From: Dicyema japonicum
Taxonomy: Eukaryota; Dicyemida; Rhombozoa; Dicyemidae
DNA length: 64,000 nt
Reading direction: 5' to 3'
NCBI GenBank assembly: GCA_011109175.1
Contig: RDEW01000006.1
Span: 1,510,133-1,574,132 of the forward strand
In this document: piece by piece, positions 44,964 to 55,860 of the stretch
Layout: each line of letters begins with the position of its first letter
Position numbering within the stretch: the stretch's first letter is position 1
The notes under the pieces: generated by a model
Seen by the model: the letters and a program-made list of their open reading frames with translations, nothing else
What the model was told of the DNA's origin: nothing
Databases searched by the model: none
Made by a program: the position numbers and the translations under genes

Positions 44964-47900
44964 TTAATATGCACAAAAATCAACCAGATCAGTAGAATTG
45001 GACATTCTTCTCAAATAATTAATAGGCACATATCCCTCCTCGTCCTTAGATTCCGCCAGACAGAAGCCGTGACTGTTAATGGGTCCTTTCACATAAACTG
45101 TCTGTCCTCGTCTCAGCCTCATTTGTTTCCCCTAACGTAAAGAAAGACATCCTACAATATCCATGTCAAAGTTTATCGATGATATCGGATCAAAGTCGAA
45201 GATCGCCACATAATACTCCGTTTTATGAGACCTCTTCTGTTTTGGACTCAATTCACTGAGCTTCTCAGTATCAGTGATCTCTTTGACCACATTGCTGGGT
45301 ACATAACCGAATCGCCCTCTACACTCACCCTGGTAGAATCCATCTGCGTCCATCTCCCCATATATTTTTATTATGTCGTCCTTAGTGAAAGCGATCTCCT
45401 CGTCAGCCGAGTCTTTGTTTGGGGACATTGTGAAGGGATCGTACGTATACAAGGCCAGGAAATACCTAATCTGAAGTAGAACTGTGAAATACTTTGGAGT
45501 TATTCACATTCTCTTCTTCGGTATCCAATTTGACGGGCATCTCATCAAAATCGGTTGGTTTGTAGTCAAGCTTCCTTAAATCGGCATTTTTTAAAAGTGG
45601 GGATGGTTTATGTTCTGGTTTGGGTTCCTCTGGAAGCTGGAAGACATCGCAAATGAAATTTTTCGTGATCTCAAACGGAGTACTGTCCGCAGACTCTGTC
45701 CCGTCGTACCCGAACGACCGAATAGTCATTTTCCTGACCAATCCCTTCTGCAAGCATCTGGCAGGGAGAATCACATGATCACCTCCACTAAGGTTAAATC
45801 AACAACTTTTAGCTCCAAAGACTTCACGGACCAAAATTCCGTCAAAGAAAATCGCGTAACCCTTTGGTCCCAGAATCTGGTCTTTTTTGGTAGATGGTCG
45901 CCAACTGACCAAGAGAGTGTCACTTTGGGGTCCAGGTTCAAGCATGATGGATGTAGGTGCGTCAAAATTGCCTAAATTAATCTCCCATCTAAATACATGG
46001 TTTATCTGTCTTGAAGGTTATCGTTTCCGAGTCGGTGGTGATCTTCTGTTTCCTCTGTGAGTCAACGAAGACAGCAGTGACTCTAATAGTTCATTATAAT
46101 AATCAATCAGCCAATTTTATAATCAAATTAACTTATTAAATACCTAAGTTTATGCTCATTAAGGGGATTCAAGTGGGAGATACAGACTTGTTGAACTCCC
46201 GGTCTCAAGAAAGCCATATCTGCATCATTCACGTAGACAATATGATGGCAGTTACTGTTCCCTGGTCGCCAGCTTACCGTCACTGAATACCCTGTGACGT
46301 TTTCGACTTTCACGTGGGTTGGTGTCGAAGAGGAACCTGAAATGAGTGGGACACAACCTTTCCCCACCAGAATTGAGCACTGGTACATCTCTGATCTCAC
46401 GAAAGGATCTATTTTACTGACTACAGAGATCCGGGACAACTGAAATGATCACTAATTTACCTCTTCGAGGTCTATATTGTCTAGTAAATGTCTGGGCTTG
46501 TTTTGGACGGGAATTATAGCTTTTTTTTCATCATTCAAGTAGATCTCATACACTTGACCATCCTCTGTTGGGGTTGGGGGAGGAGTCCAAGAGATTAACA
46601 GACCATTGTTGAATTCCCTCTCAACCTTCAGCTTTGTAGGTGGTAAGACGAATATGTTGTCAATCTGTCTGTGTTTGCTATGAATCGTCTAGGATTTATA
46701 CTTAAAGAACCTCACAAGACGATATATTGATCTCTTTTTGGATATTCTGATCCGTCTCATGCGAGTCACAATCAATAATGTCTATCCTCACATCACTCTC
46801 GTTCACTTTCTCAAATCTAAGGTCACTGAGTAGTTCTACAAGTTCGGGTCATCTGTTTGAGTTTCCTTCTCAAACTTTTCAGAAACCCACAGATCTTCTG
46901 ATGACTTCCTAGGATTTCTAGAACTGACAAAACTTGTCATTACTTGTCCAAGTCGTCTGTTTTGACACGTGGGTGGTCATCCTAAAGTAACCCGTATAGT
47001 AACCATTATTTGATTATGACTCTGCTGTTTCTGTAATAACAACACATTTTACTAATTGAGACTCCAACTCCTTGATGGTCGATATCTTCTTCTCCAATTC
47101 ATTAAGCAAAGCCTTGTTTTCTTCTTCAACCCCAGGATTGCCTACAGTAGATCGTTATAGGACCTTTTCGTAATGCGAGGTATCAACAATATCGGGGACA
47201 CTTTTAATTTTCGCCTGTAAATGACTGAGTTTGCGATCAAATTCTGTTTTGACCCTCTCATATTTGTTGATATACTAAAATGAGGTCACAACTGACATTT
47301 CTGTTGGTCTCCTCCAAGGCATCTATTCTGTTCTCGTACTGAGTGTTTTTGATCTTCAGAGCATTAATAGACTCAATTAGGCGGGCATTTTCATCATTCT
47401 TTACTTCAAATCAATAAATTACAATTTCTGCCATTTGAGTGGCCACGTGTGTGAATCTTTCCAGTTCAGCCCGCAATGCGGCGTTGGTGTCAACCAATGC
47501 CCGAGTTCTGTCACGCTCTAGATCGTAGTGAGCCTTCATTTGCTTGTTCTCCCGTTTCATGCTGATTATCTATTCATTAATTGCCTCAAAATTGGACTAT
47601 TCAGCTAATTAGCGTATTTATGCATTCTAGGATAGTCAAGTGATCCGATTATAAATGGGAACAATTATCGCTGTAGTATCAATGACACACAATATGTGCT
47701 AAACACGTGCAAATAACTTAGTTTAAACTACTTCACAACTATGAGACAATTCTTGTATTTTGCGGGCATTAATATTTTATTATCCCATCAATTGATTATG
47801 CCTTAACGATACAATCGATATTATGCCCACGTGCATACTTTTTGTTCATGCGAGGATATCTCTTGCTTTTTTAAGTCACTTTGACAACGCAGGAGGTTTA

Positions 47901-48094
47901 TTTGCTTGGAGAATTCCTGCAAGTCTTTTCGAATGAATTTTTCGGTTGATTTCTGTCTGTCCTTTAAAGTTAGGATGGCATTCATTCGCTTGTGTCACCA
48001 AACTCGATACATCTGAGTTTTGAAGCCGTAAGTGGTCGATCACTACCTCTTGCTGTTCACATAGCGACTGCAGACGAATACACTTTTCTGACAT
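44964..48094 (-). CDS. RIM-binding protein, about 17 exons, ultra-short introns
   Basis: RIM-binding proteins are scaffolds that link RIM and voltage-gated calcium channels at release sites. From ATG 48094: coiled coil (RLQSLCEQQEVVIDHLRLQN; SMKRENKQMKAHYD; ERDRTRALVDTNAALRAELE), three fibronectin III domains (LKVEREFNNGLLISWTPPPT; VENVTGYSVTVSWRPGN; PTSIMLEPGPQSDTLLVSW), then two SH3 domains (RYFLALYTYDPFTMSPNKDS with DADGFYQGECRGRFGYVPSN; YYVAIFDFDPISS with GYVPINYL). Introns by frame and family match: 47962-47998 (37), 47570-47838 (269), 47399-47422 (24), 47275-47296 (22), 47031-47052 (22), 46982-47003 (22), 46918-46943 (26), 46817-46839 (23), 46689-46710 (22), 46440-46460 (21), 46083-46143 (61), 45972-45996 (25), 45783-45806 (24), 45471-45492 (22), 45132-45155 (24). 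One join near 47110-47215 is unresolved (an in-frame TAA; a 60-nt intron would fit). The first SH3 domain of bilaterian homologues, between coil and FN3, is not visible. The ATG may not be the true start; more 5' exons are possible. Confidence 0.92.
45132..45155 (-). other. 24-nt intron in the last SH3 domain
   Basis: GTAGGATGTCTTTCTTTACG then TTAG. Removing it joins NFDMDI to GKQMRLRRGQTVYVKG in phase 0 and restores an SH3 fold; unspliced, the frame reads CLSLR and stops. It is one of the cleanest examples of intron size in the window. Confidence 0.9.
47570..47838 (-). other. 269-nt intron, the only long one in the RIM-binding gene
   Basis: Donor K|GTATGCACGTGGGC and acceptor GAATAG|ATAATC. 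It is ten times longer than its neighbours. It contains two CACGTG words (near 47829 and 47705). No reading frame or mobile-element end is visible inside. An additional small exon (SNFEAINE before the acceptor, ending in TAG) is conceivable. Confidence 0.55.
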
Positions 48095-48543
48095 AACATC
48101 CCCCTCTCCTATATTTTCCTATGCATAATTCTACTACTTGCCAGTTCATTTATACTTTTTGGCTCATTCTTGGTAAAGCCTTGTCTAACTTTCTCATTTT
48201 GATTGTTACGATCAGTTTTCCCTATCTTATAATAAATTAAGGTCTTCCCTTATGGAGGTAATTGTTTAGATCTTCCGGTCTGTGCTTCATCAGGTGTATT
48301 ACACAATTTTAATTCCCCTTTACGGAGTGTTATAGATATATTGGATTGATTACATAGCACAAACATGTGTGCCTATCGATTACTAACAGCGTAGTTAGTA
48401 TTGCTCACAGCCTCATAGCTCATAATCTGACGTCTACAGCCTATTTCCCTATTTCAGTGGGTCTTTCATTGCTAAAACCTCAAAGATCAATTAACCTCGG
48501 AAAATATCACTTCTAATATCGATTATCAAATTAATGCCAAATA

Positions 48544-48636
48544 GCCAAATTTCAAGATTCTTTAAGGATGTTGAATGTCGCGGTTACAGTGCCAAATTTC
48601 AAGATTCTTTAAGGTTGTTGAAGTCGGGGACACTAT
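48544..48636 (+). repeat. direct repeat, about 47-bp period, two units
   Basis: GCCAAATTTCAAGATTCTTT followed by AAGG(A/T)TGTTGAA occurs at 48544 and again at 48591. Confidence 0.8.
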
Positions 48637-48689
48637 TAATTATTTATTTTGTATTAATAATAAAGATAATAAAGATCACTGACCCTGTT

Positions 48690-48830
48690 AAACATAATCG
48701 GATCGCTCACCACTAAAGGTTAAATGATAAAGAAAAGAGAGGCAAATTGAGCCTATTTCCTGAAAATCGTCTGGGGAAATGTGTTCTCGATTATAAGAGC
48801 AGGCAGTAATTGTACCTGTTAATTTTTGTT
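48690..48830 (-). pseudogene. fragment paralogous to 26430-26560
   Basis: Minus strand reads NREHISPDDFQEIGSICLSF, then YHLTFSGERSDYV and a stop. See the frame at 26297-26713 for the partner and a tentative ZIP-transporter resemblance. Confidence 0.3.
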
Positions 48831-48839
48831 TGTAATTGG

Positions 48840-48935
48840 CTTAAGGTCTGGCTGAGGCAAAGAATTGGTATCGCAGTTGTTCGCGGAAACGCTTACTCCG
48901 TGATGTCAACAGCCGCTCTCCCCCATAGTTAATAA
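48840..48935 (+). pseudogene. R2-like LINE 3' tail (family 2)
   Basis: VWLRQRIGIAVVRGNAYSVM then STAALPHS and stop, followed by TAATAAATAATATT. Less damaged than the same tail at 14830-15000. Confidence 0.75.
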
Positions 48936-49166
48936 ATAATATTTTATTGTTAATAAATTTTTGATAGTAAAAAAAAATTGGCTTAATAAATTAAAAAAAA
49001 GATGTCAGCACTGTATCGTACAGTGATGGCACGTGACCTTGAACATACTTGCTAGTGATTTGACGTCAAGATGATTTCATGGGGATCGACCCATACGTTG
49101 ATTTGACCTCAAAAACATCATTAAGAGTATTTTATGAATAATAAAATTTAATCTATTTGGTTATAG

Positions 49167-49440
49167 TCAAGCTAGTTTAAACAACACAACTATGAGACAA
49201 ACAACTATGAATATTTTAAAAGTGGTGATAGATATTATTGATTGACTACTCCACGACGCACGTGAGACCCGATGGCTTCCCCAGTTGATCTCTGTTGCAA
49301 TTGTGAGAGGCAACGCAACGTCGATTTTGCGTAAATCCTCGATTAACGAATTGCAAAATTCCTTACCATTGTCTGTATGTAAGATCAATGGCGATCCGAC
49401 ATAAACAAACATATTTTGAGAGTCCACAACAACCAAAATC
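49167..49440 (-). pseudogene. retroelement integrase fragment
   Basis: VYVGSPLILHTDNGKEFCNS then LIEDLRKIDVA is the second-aspartate block of a DDE integrase core (rve), of the kind found in Ty3/gypsy elements and in domesticated integrases (GIN1, KRBA2-like). A short upstream piece (ILVVVDSQNMF) would be the start of the core. The zinc-binding and third catalytic parts are absent. It is the only integrase-type trace seen in this window. Confidence 0.65.
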
Positions 49441-49444
49441 TAAA

Positions 49445-49960
49445 CTTTAATATTAAAAGTCATACCTGTAAATATCCATTATTCATTTCTGAGTATCTCC
49501 TTAGGTCTATTAAGTCATCCCCTTGACCTTCTAGAAAAAATCGGTATTATAAGCGGTTTCGTGTTGAGTAATTTCTTTTATGTGGAAATAAAAGGCAAAA
49601 ATATTTGAAAAACTACACAATTTGGAATAACTGTCCCAATGAGATCCCTTCCAATCTTGTAATACTCCTGTCTCATTTTTGGAAATGACCGGTCTCTACC
49701 AAAGTGATTATAATTATGCTCTGACTAATAAATTGTGACTTTAAGGTACACCTCTATTGTTTTTAGCTCTAATTCCTGTTTTTCTTTGCAAAAAATCGTA
49801 GCTTTTTACTACCGTGTAAAATATAGGTCTTTTCCTTTTGGAAAATAAAAATTTTAGAGAGTTTCTCAGATGAAATCTGTCAAGTGGACTAGTGTCTCCA
49901 CCATCGTCAAGATTATTACTGATTTCCTTTAATTTCTTAATTTTTATTAGTTAATCTCAC
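49445..49960. other. no confident gene
   Basis: A minus-strand fragment (RQEYYKIGRDLIGTVIPNC, near 49645-49690) may continue the integrase-bearing element upstream. Nothing firmer. Confidence 0.25.
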
Positions 49961-49964
49961 TAGA

Positions 49965-50140
49965 ATATCGCAATGGAAGATTACTACTCCTCCAATGTAA
50001 AACGCTTTCGTGGAAGACCGAAAACAACCCTCCCTGTCGTTCTACAAAACGATCTGAAATCCGTGAAGAAAACATTGCATCTGGTGACGATCTGGACACA
50101 CTGAGGGACCTGGCTAAGGACAAAAGAGCTTGGAGCAAGC
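49965..50140 (+). pseudogene. LINE C-terminal tail (family 1)
   Basis: Frame fragments FRGRPKTTLPVVLQNDLKSV and TLHLVTIWTH on the plus strand match FRGRPRTTLPITLNEDLKS of the copy at 61306-61548. Confidence 0.65.
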
Positions 50141-50617
50141 TAGCTCTTTCTCTTATATTTTTTGCTGCACATGCTATAAATATTATGGCTCTCGTGAAAC
50201 TGCTAATAATAATCCCACTAGACGCACATGTTTTATTTATTTTATTTAACACCCAAGACCACGGTAGAACCAAACTAGCTATCACGAGATCCCGATGCGT
50301 GAAATCCTCATCCTTTCCCGGAACTCCACCCTTGTTCCCACACAAGCTCCGTACTGGGCGGCTGACTTGTATTTGCAGGGCCACTTTCCCACGTGCCGGA
50401 GTTTGATTTTATGAGGGCCTCCATAGTAGTCGGTCCTGTTCTGTGTCTCCCACAAGTCCACCGCTCCGTGACTCTAAAAGCCTTCTTTGTACGTTTTCGC
50501 TTTTCTTAGTATTCGTCCATGATAATGAAAGTCCCCACGAAGCATGTTTCAATGTAATATGTTCACGTTAAATTAAATAATTTTAAACTCATTATTATTA
50601 TAAGGAAAAAAGAATAG

Positions 50618-51150
50618 TTAATTCAGCTGTTGGGAGATGCATAAGCTATTCCCACGGACAACAGCCAACGAGAGCCTCTCCTTGAGCCATCTCGTCTCAC
50701 GAAGATCACCAGTTTTGTCAGTTAGTAGTTTTCCCAAATGGTTCAGGAACTTCAGCGTTTTAGGGCCAAAGTTCCCCGAAGTTTCAATCGCGACAGGTGC
50801 GAAAATGTACCTGTCGCTGATATCCGAATATTTAGCATTTTTTACTTCCTCTGCTTGAGAAGAAGGTCTGCCCAGTGAGTTATTTTTTTGCTTGGGGCGA
50901 AAGAGCAGACACAGGTCACATCCCATACAAGGTTTCGCCCTCGCTCAAAAGGAAAGGAGGTCATGCCGTCAGGGCGTCTTCCGTTGTCAAATAGACCAGT
51001 CGGTTCGATCCGGCAACGGAATCCAGCCGATTCTAATGCCCTCTTAATGATGCCGTTCATTGCCGAATGTCGAGAAGATCTGCCAATTCCGCTCCGGCAT
51101 GAGAGGAGGTGGAGACCCAGTTCGTCCGATAGACAGCCAAATTATTAAAT
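50618..51150 (-). pseudogene. R2-like LINE, nuclease to C-terminus (family 2)
   Basis: LGLHLLSC, IGRSSRHSAMNGIIKRALES, FDNGRRPDGMTSFPFERGRN, LVWDVTCVCSF (RPDG...WDVT, the PD-(D/E)xK-like nuclease motif), then in a second frame SDRYIFAPVAIETSGNFGPK, TLKFLNHLGKLLTDKTGD, and RWLKERLSLAVVRGNSL to a stop at 50618. The two open frames (50842-51060, 50618-50926) overlap, so a single shift near 50880 separates them. This is the clearest example of the family's C-terminal half. Confidence 0.85.
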
Positions 51151-51159
51151 AATTTTGTT

Positions 51160-52800
51160 AAATAATTATTAAAATTTATAGATATATTTTAATATCCAAT
51201 GAAAATTTTATGAAATTTCATATTTTTAATTTAATTTGCAAACAACAATTAATTCGCGGATTAATTAATAGGACTGTGACATTAATATATTTGAAATGCA
51301 ATAAACATAAAAAAATCAGAACGATCCACGTTAGTTATTCCCAGAGGTATATGTGTTGACAATTAACTGTCATTTTGACCAAAGCACCAAACGAAGTTGT
51401 TATATGGATAGTCAGTCTTTTATCGATACTCGAACACACCAGGCTAGAAGACCATTTTTCTATTCGTTACTGAAAGCCCCTAGCCTGAGTCATGTAAAAA
51501 CACTTTCGATTCAAAAAACTTCTTTCAGAGTGATGCCATGTATGTTCAGCTGCAGAGATATCCGAGACATTGAAGCCGTGGAATTATGTTGACCTCATGG
51601 TGATGTAAAGTTTGTTCCACTAGACTTGTATTTATGGTGTACTACATGAAGACTTGTGTGTTTGACATATTTTCAATTCTTTTATCTCCCCTCGCATCTC
51701 TCAGCAACCAGACAAAGGGAGACGGGTTGATTTGATAGTGTAGACAGGGTAGGAAGGCTAATATATTCATTAATTGTTGTCTACTATAGTGAGGGACAAT
51801 TAAATTTAGATTAATGATCAAAAAAGTGATTATTACTGAAAGGAAACTATTATACACTAAAGTGAGGTGCCAAAAATACATATGCCTAATCAATTTTTTC
51901 AGAAAGAAAAATTACAATCCTTGGGAAACATAGCTACTTTCTCGTATATTCGAAATATTAGATTAACTCAATTCATAGGGTTTGATAATCAAAGCTTTAT
52001 TTTTACGATATTAGGAATTCCTGCAGTGGAGTAATTAAAATGATCTTTTATCGCGCCACCCTGGATTCACATAACACCATTTTAATATGGTAGTCTTTAT
52101 GTTCACCATGTCTAATTGAAGTGATACTTATGAACTCTAGAAGATTTTTTATGAATCCAGTACATTTTATTTTTATAGTTATTCCGATGTTATAGTTATT
52201 CCACTGAAAGTAAGAAAGACATCTACTTATATAAGTATTTCATGAATTAAAAGGATTTCTTTCCAAATTGATATAAATGAATCTTACAGCCCCTATCCCC
52301 GTGACATCATATCAAATTCATGATCCTTAGTCCACTTTTGGCTGTTGCATTACCCGACGGTTCCCTTCATTTGAAGTGATAAAAGCGAATTAATAAAAAT
52401 GCTATTTTCCTTAGTTAATGAGAATATTCTAGTTCTGCCTTTGAGAAGGAAACTATTGGGTCTACTTCTGCTACCCAAACAGTATTTTGCCGTCTCGAAT
52501 TAAACTGTCCCATTAAATTTACATGGAACGCAAGTAAGGTGAACGTTACATCTCTGAATTCTTGTAACCCAAAATACACAAATTTTTAATTAGGAATCAT
52601 ACTCAAATCGTGACAACGTGTAATAAATTTAATTTTATGGAATTAAAAACAATTATTATGTAAATGGACTAGTAAAATAATTATCCAACAAATGTCTCTT
52701 TATTGTTTGAGGTAATAAAACTATAATTTTTTACAACATTTATGTTTCACAATAATTCCCTGACCTGGAGTAGAAACACAAATTGGGAATCACACATTAG
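51160..52800. other. no confident gene
   Basis: An 80-codon plus frame at 51353-51592 has no recognised family. The rest is AT-rich and featureless to me. Confidence 0.3.
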
Positions 52801-52829
52801 GTAAAATTTAAACTCAAAGTCGAAATTAA

Positions 52830-53030
52830 TTAGAGAAATCCGCCATTATGGGGACCCTCCACTGGAATATGGTAGAGAGGGGTTTTTTTGGATGCCGGAG
52901 AGTCAGTGGTAGTCACCTGAGTTATGTGCAGCCGAGAGGAATCGACTTGAGTCGAATTTAATTTTAATGGAAATTTATAAAATAATCGATTTATTTGTGC
53001 GTGATTGCTAGCAGTTATATAAACGCCCAC
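52830..53030 (-). CDS. 66-codon frame divergent from the KEN-box gene, unidentified
   Basis: ATG 53030 to stop 52830: MGVYITASNHAQINRLFYKF, LKLNSTQVDSSRLHITQVTT, ending PVEGPHNGGFL. It starts 35 bases from the divergent gene at 53066, so the two could share a promoter. No family recognised. A tiny intron may be hidden inside. Confidence 0.3.
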   Translation of the reverse strand: MGVYITASNHAQINRLFYKFPLKLNSTQVDSSRLHITQVTTTDSPASKKTPLYHIPVEGPHNGGFL

Positions 53031-53065
53031 AACGGAGAATATTTAAGTTTTAAATTTTACAAGCA

Positions 53066-53522
53066 ATGCTTTCAAGCAGTCCTCCATACGAGAATGAAAC
53101 CTCAGATTGGGATGAGTCAAATAAAGAGAACATTCCTCCAGGGAACTCAAAAATTAAAAATTCCGAGAAAAAACTCAGAAGTTTGTCAAATAAAAAATTG
53201 AAATCAGTTGGGCATGAGAATTTAAATTTAGAAAAATAAAATCCACCGTTGTAATCTTGAATGTCATCTTTGCAGAGGAACAAAATCGAGGCCCTTTAAC
53301 TTCAGAATGGTTAGCTGTGATCACTGCAAGCATCAAATCTGTAATTTTTGTAGAATTTCATCACATTTTAATTCAAAATATTCTTTCAGCTTCATTGAAG
53401 GGTCAGATTTTTATTTAGTAACAAATCATTGGGGTACTTTCCGAGCAGATGGAAGGATTGGGATAATTTATAAATTGATATTTATTAAAAAGTATAAATA
53501 TTTCTTTATGTTGTCCAATTAA
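53066..53522 (+). CDS. small KEN-box protein with a Cys-rich zinc-binding region
   Basis: ATG 53066: MLSSSPPYENETSDWDESNK then KENIPPG, a textbook KEN box of the kind recognised by the anaphase-promoting complex in cell-cycle proteins, then a lysine-rich stretch. Unspliced, the frame ends at 53238. Removing a 25-nt GT...AG stretch (53207-53231) instead joins it in phase 0 to HRCNLECHLCRGTKSRPFNF, then SCDHCKHQICNFCRISSHF: C-x2-C, C-x2-C-x4-C-x2-C-x4-H. This spacing resembles the IBR-like zinc-binding region of Emi1/FBXO43-type APC/C inhibitors. No F-box is seen. The 3' end is uncertain, as the frame runs to 53522 into the 3' region of a minus-strand LINE tail. The role (APC/C substrate or inhibitor) is inference from motifs. 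Confidence 0.5.
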
Positions 53523-53852
53523 TTCGTGTCCGACCCTTGAAGATATCATGAACGAGTTTCCTCCACTCTCCCCGATCCGTTGCAATTTGGAGTAGCCTTG
53601 ATATAGGCATTCCGTGACGTCTTCCGCCGTGGATAGCCACCGAGTCATCGGTCGGCCAGGTCTTCTCTTCCCAGTAATATTGCTCAGCATAATGGTTCTT
53701 TCCTGGGAATCAGAGCGGACAACATGCCCAAAGAACGCCAATCTGTGTTTTACGATTCTTCCTTCTAGCGAAATGTCCGTCTCCACCCGTTTGAGTACAT
53801 CGATGTTTGTTATTTTGGAAGTCCTAGGGATTCTTAGTAACCTAATCACCAC
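53440..53852 (-). pseudogene. LINE C-terminal tail (family 4)
   Basis: IPRTSKITNIDVLKRVETDI, LEGRIVKHRLAFFGHVVRSD, SQERTIMLSNITGKRRPGRP, TRWLSTAEDVTECLYQGYSK in one open frame. It matches the tail fused to the RT at 43560-43740, which supplies the missing upstream part. 3' end near 53440. Confidence 0.85.
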
Positions 53853-53869
53853 AGTTTAAAAGTATCAAT

Positions 53870-55425
53870 TTTTCGTCTATCCGCCTTTTTCAATATCCAT
53901 GATTCTGCGCATTATCATAGTTTTCAATCCTCATTTAATATCAGAAGTTTGGTGGAACGTCAAGAAAACCAGATCTGTGAGATTTTATAAAGCCTTTAGT
54001 CTGGGAGGTCACGTGTACAGGTACTTTCACTTCAAAAAGTTTCCTTAGGAATGCTGCCAATGCCTGGTCAGCCACTGGAAAGACCGGACAATGAAGAGTA
54101 AGAAGTATGCTGACTTCCCGGAGATGTAACGTTTGTTACTCTCACTATAAACATATGGAGCCATGTTTGTTACTCTCACTATAACATATGGAGCCATTGT
54201 ACAATCGTTCTACAATTTTTTCAAAAAGCTCTTAAGCCTAATCTCTGATCTCTTAGGAGACTTTTCCGATGATACTGGATATTCTAGCTGATTCCCTCGC
54301 ATTCCAAAAGGAAAATAACCAAGCAGATAGGCTATAACTCTATTTTTGTCTTAAACGTGAATTGAACTCATCTTAAAAAAGATATAATCAATTTATTGTG
54401 ACAATATGGTCCACTCAGAATAATTACCTCAAATCTGGACCCGTTTAGTGCCATTTGACATCTCATAAAAGTATTTTGAACATTTAAGTATCATTATTTT
54501 CACTCAATAACTGAAGCCGGGAAAATGTTTTAGCAAACTAATTAAATGTTCAAGCTCCAGTAACACCAGGACTCTTATTCTTAATCCCGGATATTTTTAA
54601 AGTAAGTCTTATCTATATATCCTTTCCCGTCATCACGTCCCCTCTGAGTATCTTTCATTATGAGAACTTCTCCATAAAATAGAAAAGAGAGGGATTTTTG
54701 TAGTCTGCTGCTATCTCACCTCTTCAAAAACTGTTTTCTCAAATTTATACAGAATGACCCATAGGAGTATCCTTCTTCAGGGTTGATTGTTATACGACCC
54801 ACTCTCAGATTACACTCAATGTTGGGATGGCGCTGAAAACGATAATTTGCTTTCTTCCACTCCATTAGAGGGGTGCTCACAACTGCAAAGATTTGATATT
54901 TTCTTCCACACTATTGGTTTTGGATAAACATGTATGTAATATTGGAAGAACTATGTTTTCGCTAATACACTGACTATTAACTTGTTGGTGTTTCCAGAGT
55001 TGTGTTGGTTGCATGTTAATGTACTCATAATCTATCTACCCGGTTTTCTATTGCAACTTCAATGTCAGGGTGGATCGTTTCAAACATTAAACTTAACACT
55101 AATTTGGAATGATGCAAGTATGGGAGACATTAACACAATAGGTGGAAGTAAAATGGATTGAGATGTATAGAAATTATCGGCTGATACTACTACCGACTGT
55201 AGGTCGATATATAATGGGTTTTGCAGTATATTATTAATTATGAATCGAATACACAAAGTATGGATAACTACCGGGATGAGCCCTTCCGAAAATAAGCACA
55301 TACCAAAAAATCAGATAAAAAACGTTTAAGAACATATTAAACCAGCATTTTCAATATCATCGATAATTATTTCAATTTCATCGGTAATACCGTCATATTA
55401 ATTCTCTAATCAATATATGCGAAAT
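53870..55425. other. no confident gene; contains a 34-bp tandem duplication
   Basis: A 34/33-bp unit GTTTGTTACTCTCACTATAA...GGAGCCAT is repeated head to tail at 54131-54164 and 54165-54197. A 40-base word near 54860-54900 (AGAGGGGTG-TCACAACTGCAA) recurs diverged at 63390-63425. No coding assignment. Confidence 0.35.
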
Positions 55426-55429
55426 TTCC

Positions 55430-55860
55430 CTTTTCAGTTTTTTCCTGCTAAAATTGACTGTAGCCTTGAATTCAGATACCTTGGCATAAGATCTAGTCAG
55501 TCAGCCCATTCCTGTTATTTTCTTCAGATGGTTACTATGGAACGAGTCCAGTCTATCCACTTCCTCTTTGTTCTTGAGTAGATCTTTTCGAATCTCACAA
55601 GAGTTCAGTATTGGATAGTAGAATTCTGATCATTCTTAGGCTTGACTCATCTAGAAATTTTTCCAGTAACCCCGATTGTTTATACCTATCAAAAGCTCTT
55701 GAGAAGATACCCACTGAAAAATTACGGCGTTATACTACCTTTGATATGTTGCACACTTCCATATGTGGCTCCAAACCGCATCATATGTTGATCTCCCTTC
55801 TTGCTTTGAATTTTAGCAAACAGACAATCAGGTCCGTAATTTAGCAACTCACTGTTAATG
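55430..55860 (-). pseudogene. LINE RT start fragment
   Basis: Minus strand reads SPGPDSINSELLNYGPDCLF then IQSKKGDQHMMR near 55780-55880: the G-P-D-x-I...E-L-L region before the RT palm. Downstream motifs cannot be read. It is probably the same element as the endonuclease at 56300-56975. Confidence 0.5.

Noticed and set aside
45799-45801. In-frame TGA in the RIM-binding gene, first read as a selenocysteine codon or a disabling stop
   Set aside because: A 24-nt GT...AG segment (45783-45806) contains it, and removing that segment joins the FN3 domain in phase.
45225-45975. Plus-strand frames of 84 and 121 codons
   Set aside because: Antisense to the SH3 and FN3 exons of the RIM-binding gene.
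49947-50384. 145-codon minus-strand frame
   Set aside because: It overlaps a plus-strand family 1 LINE tail and shows no motif of its own.
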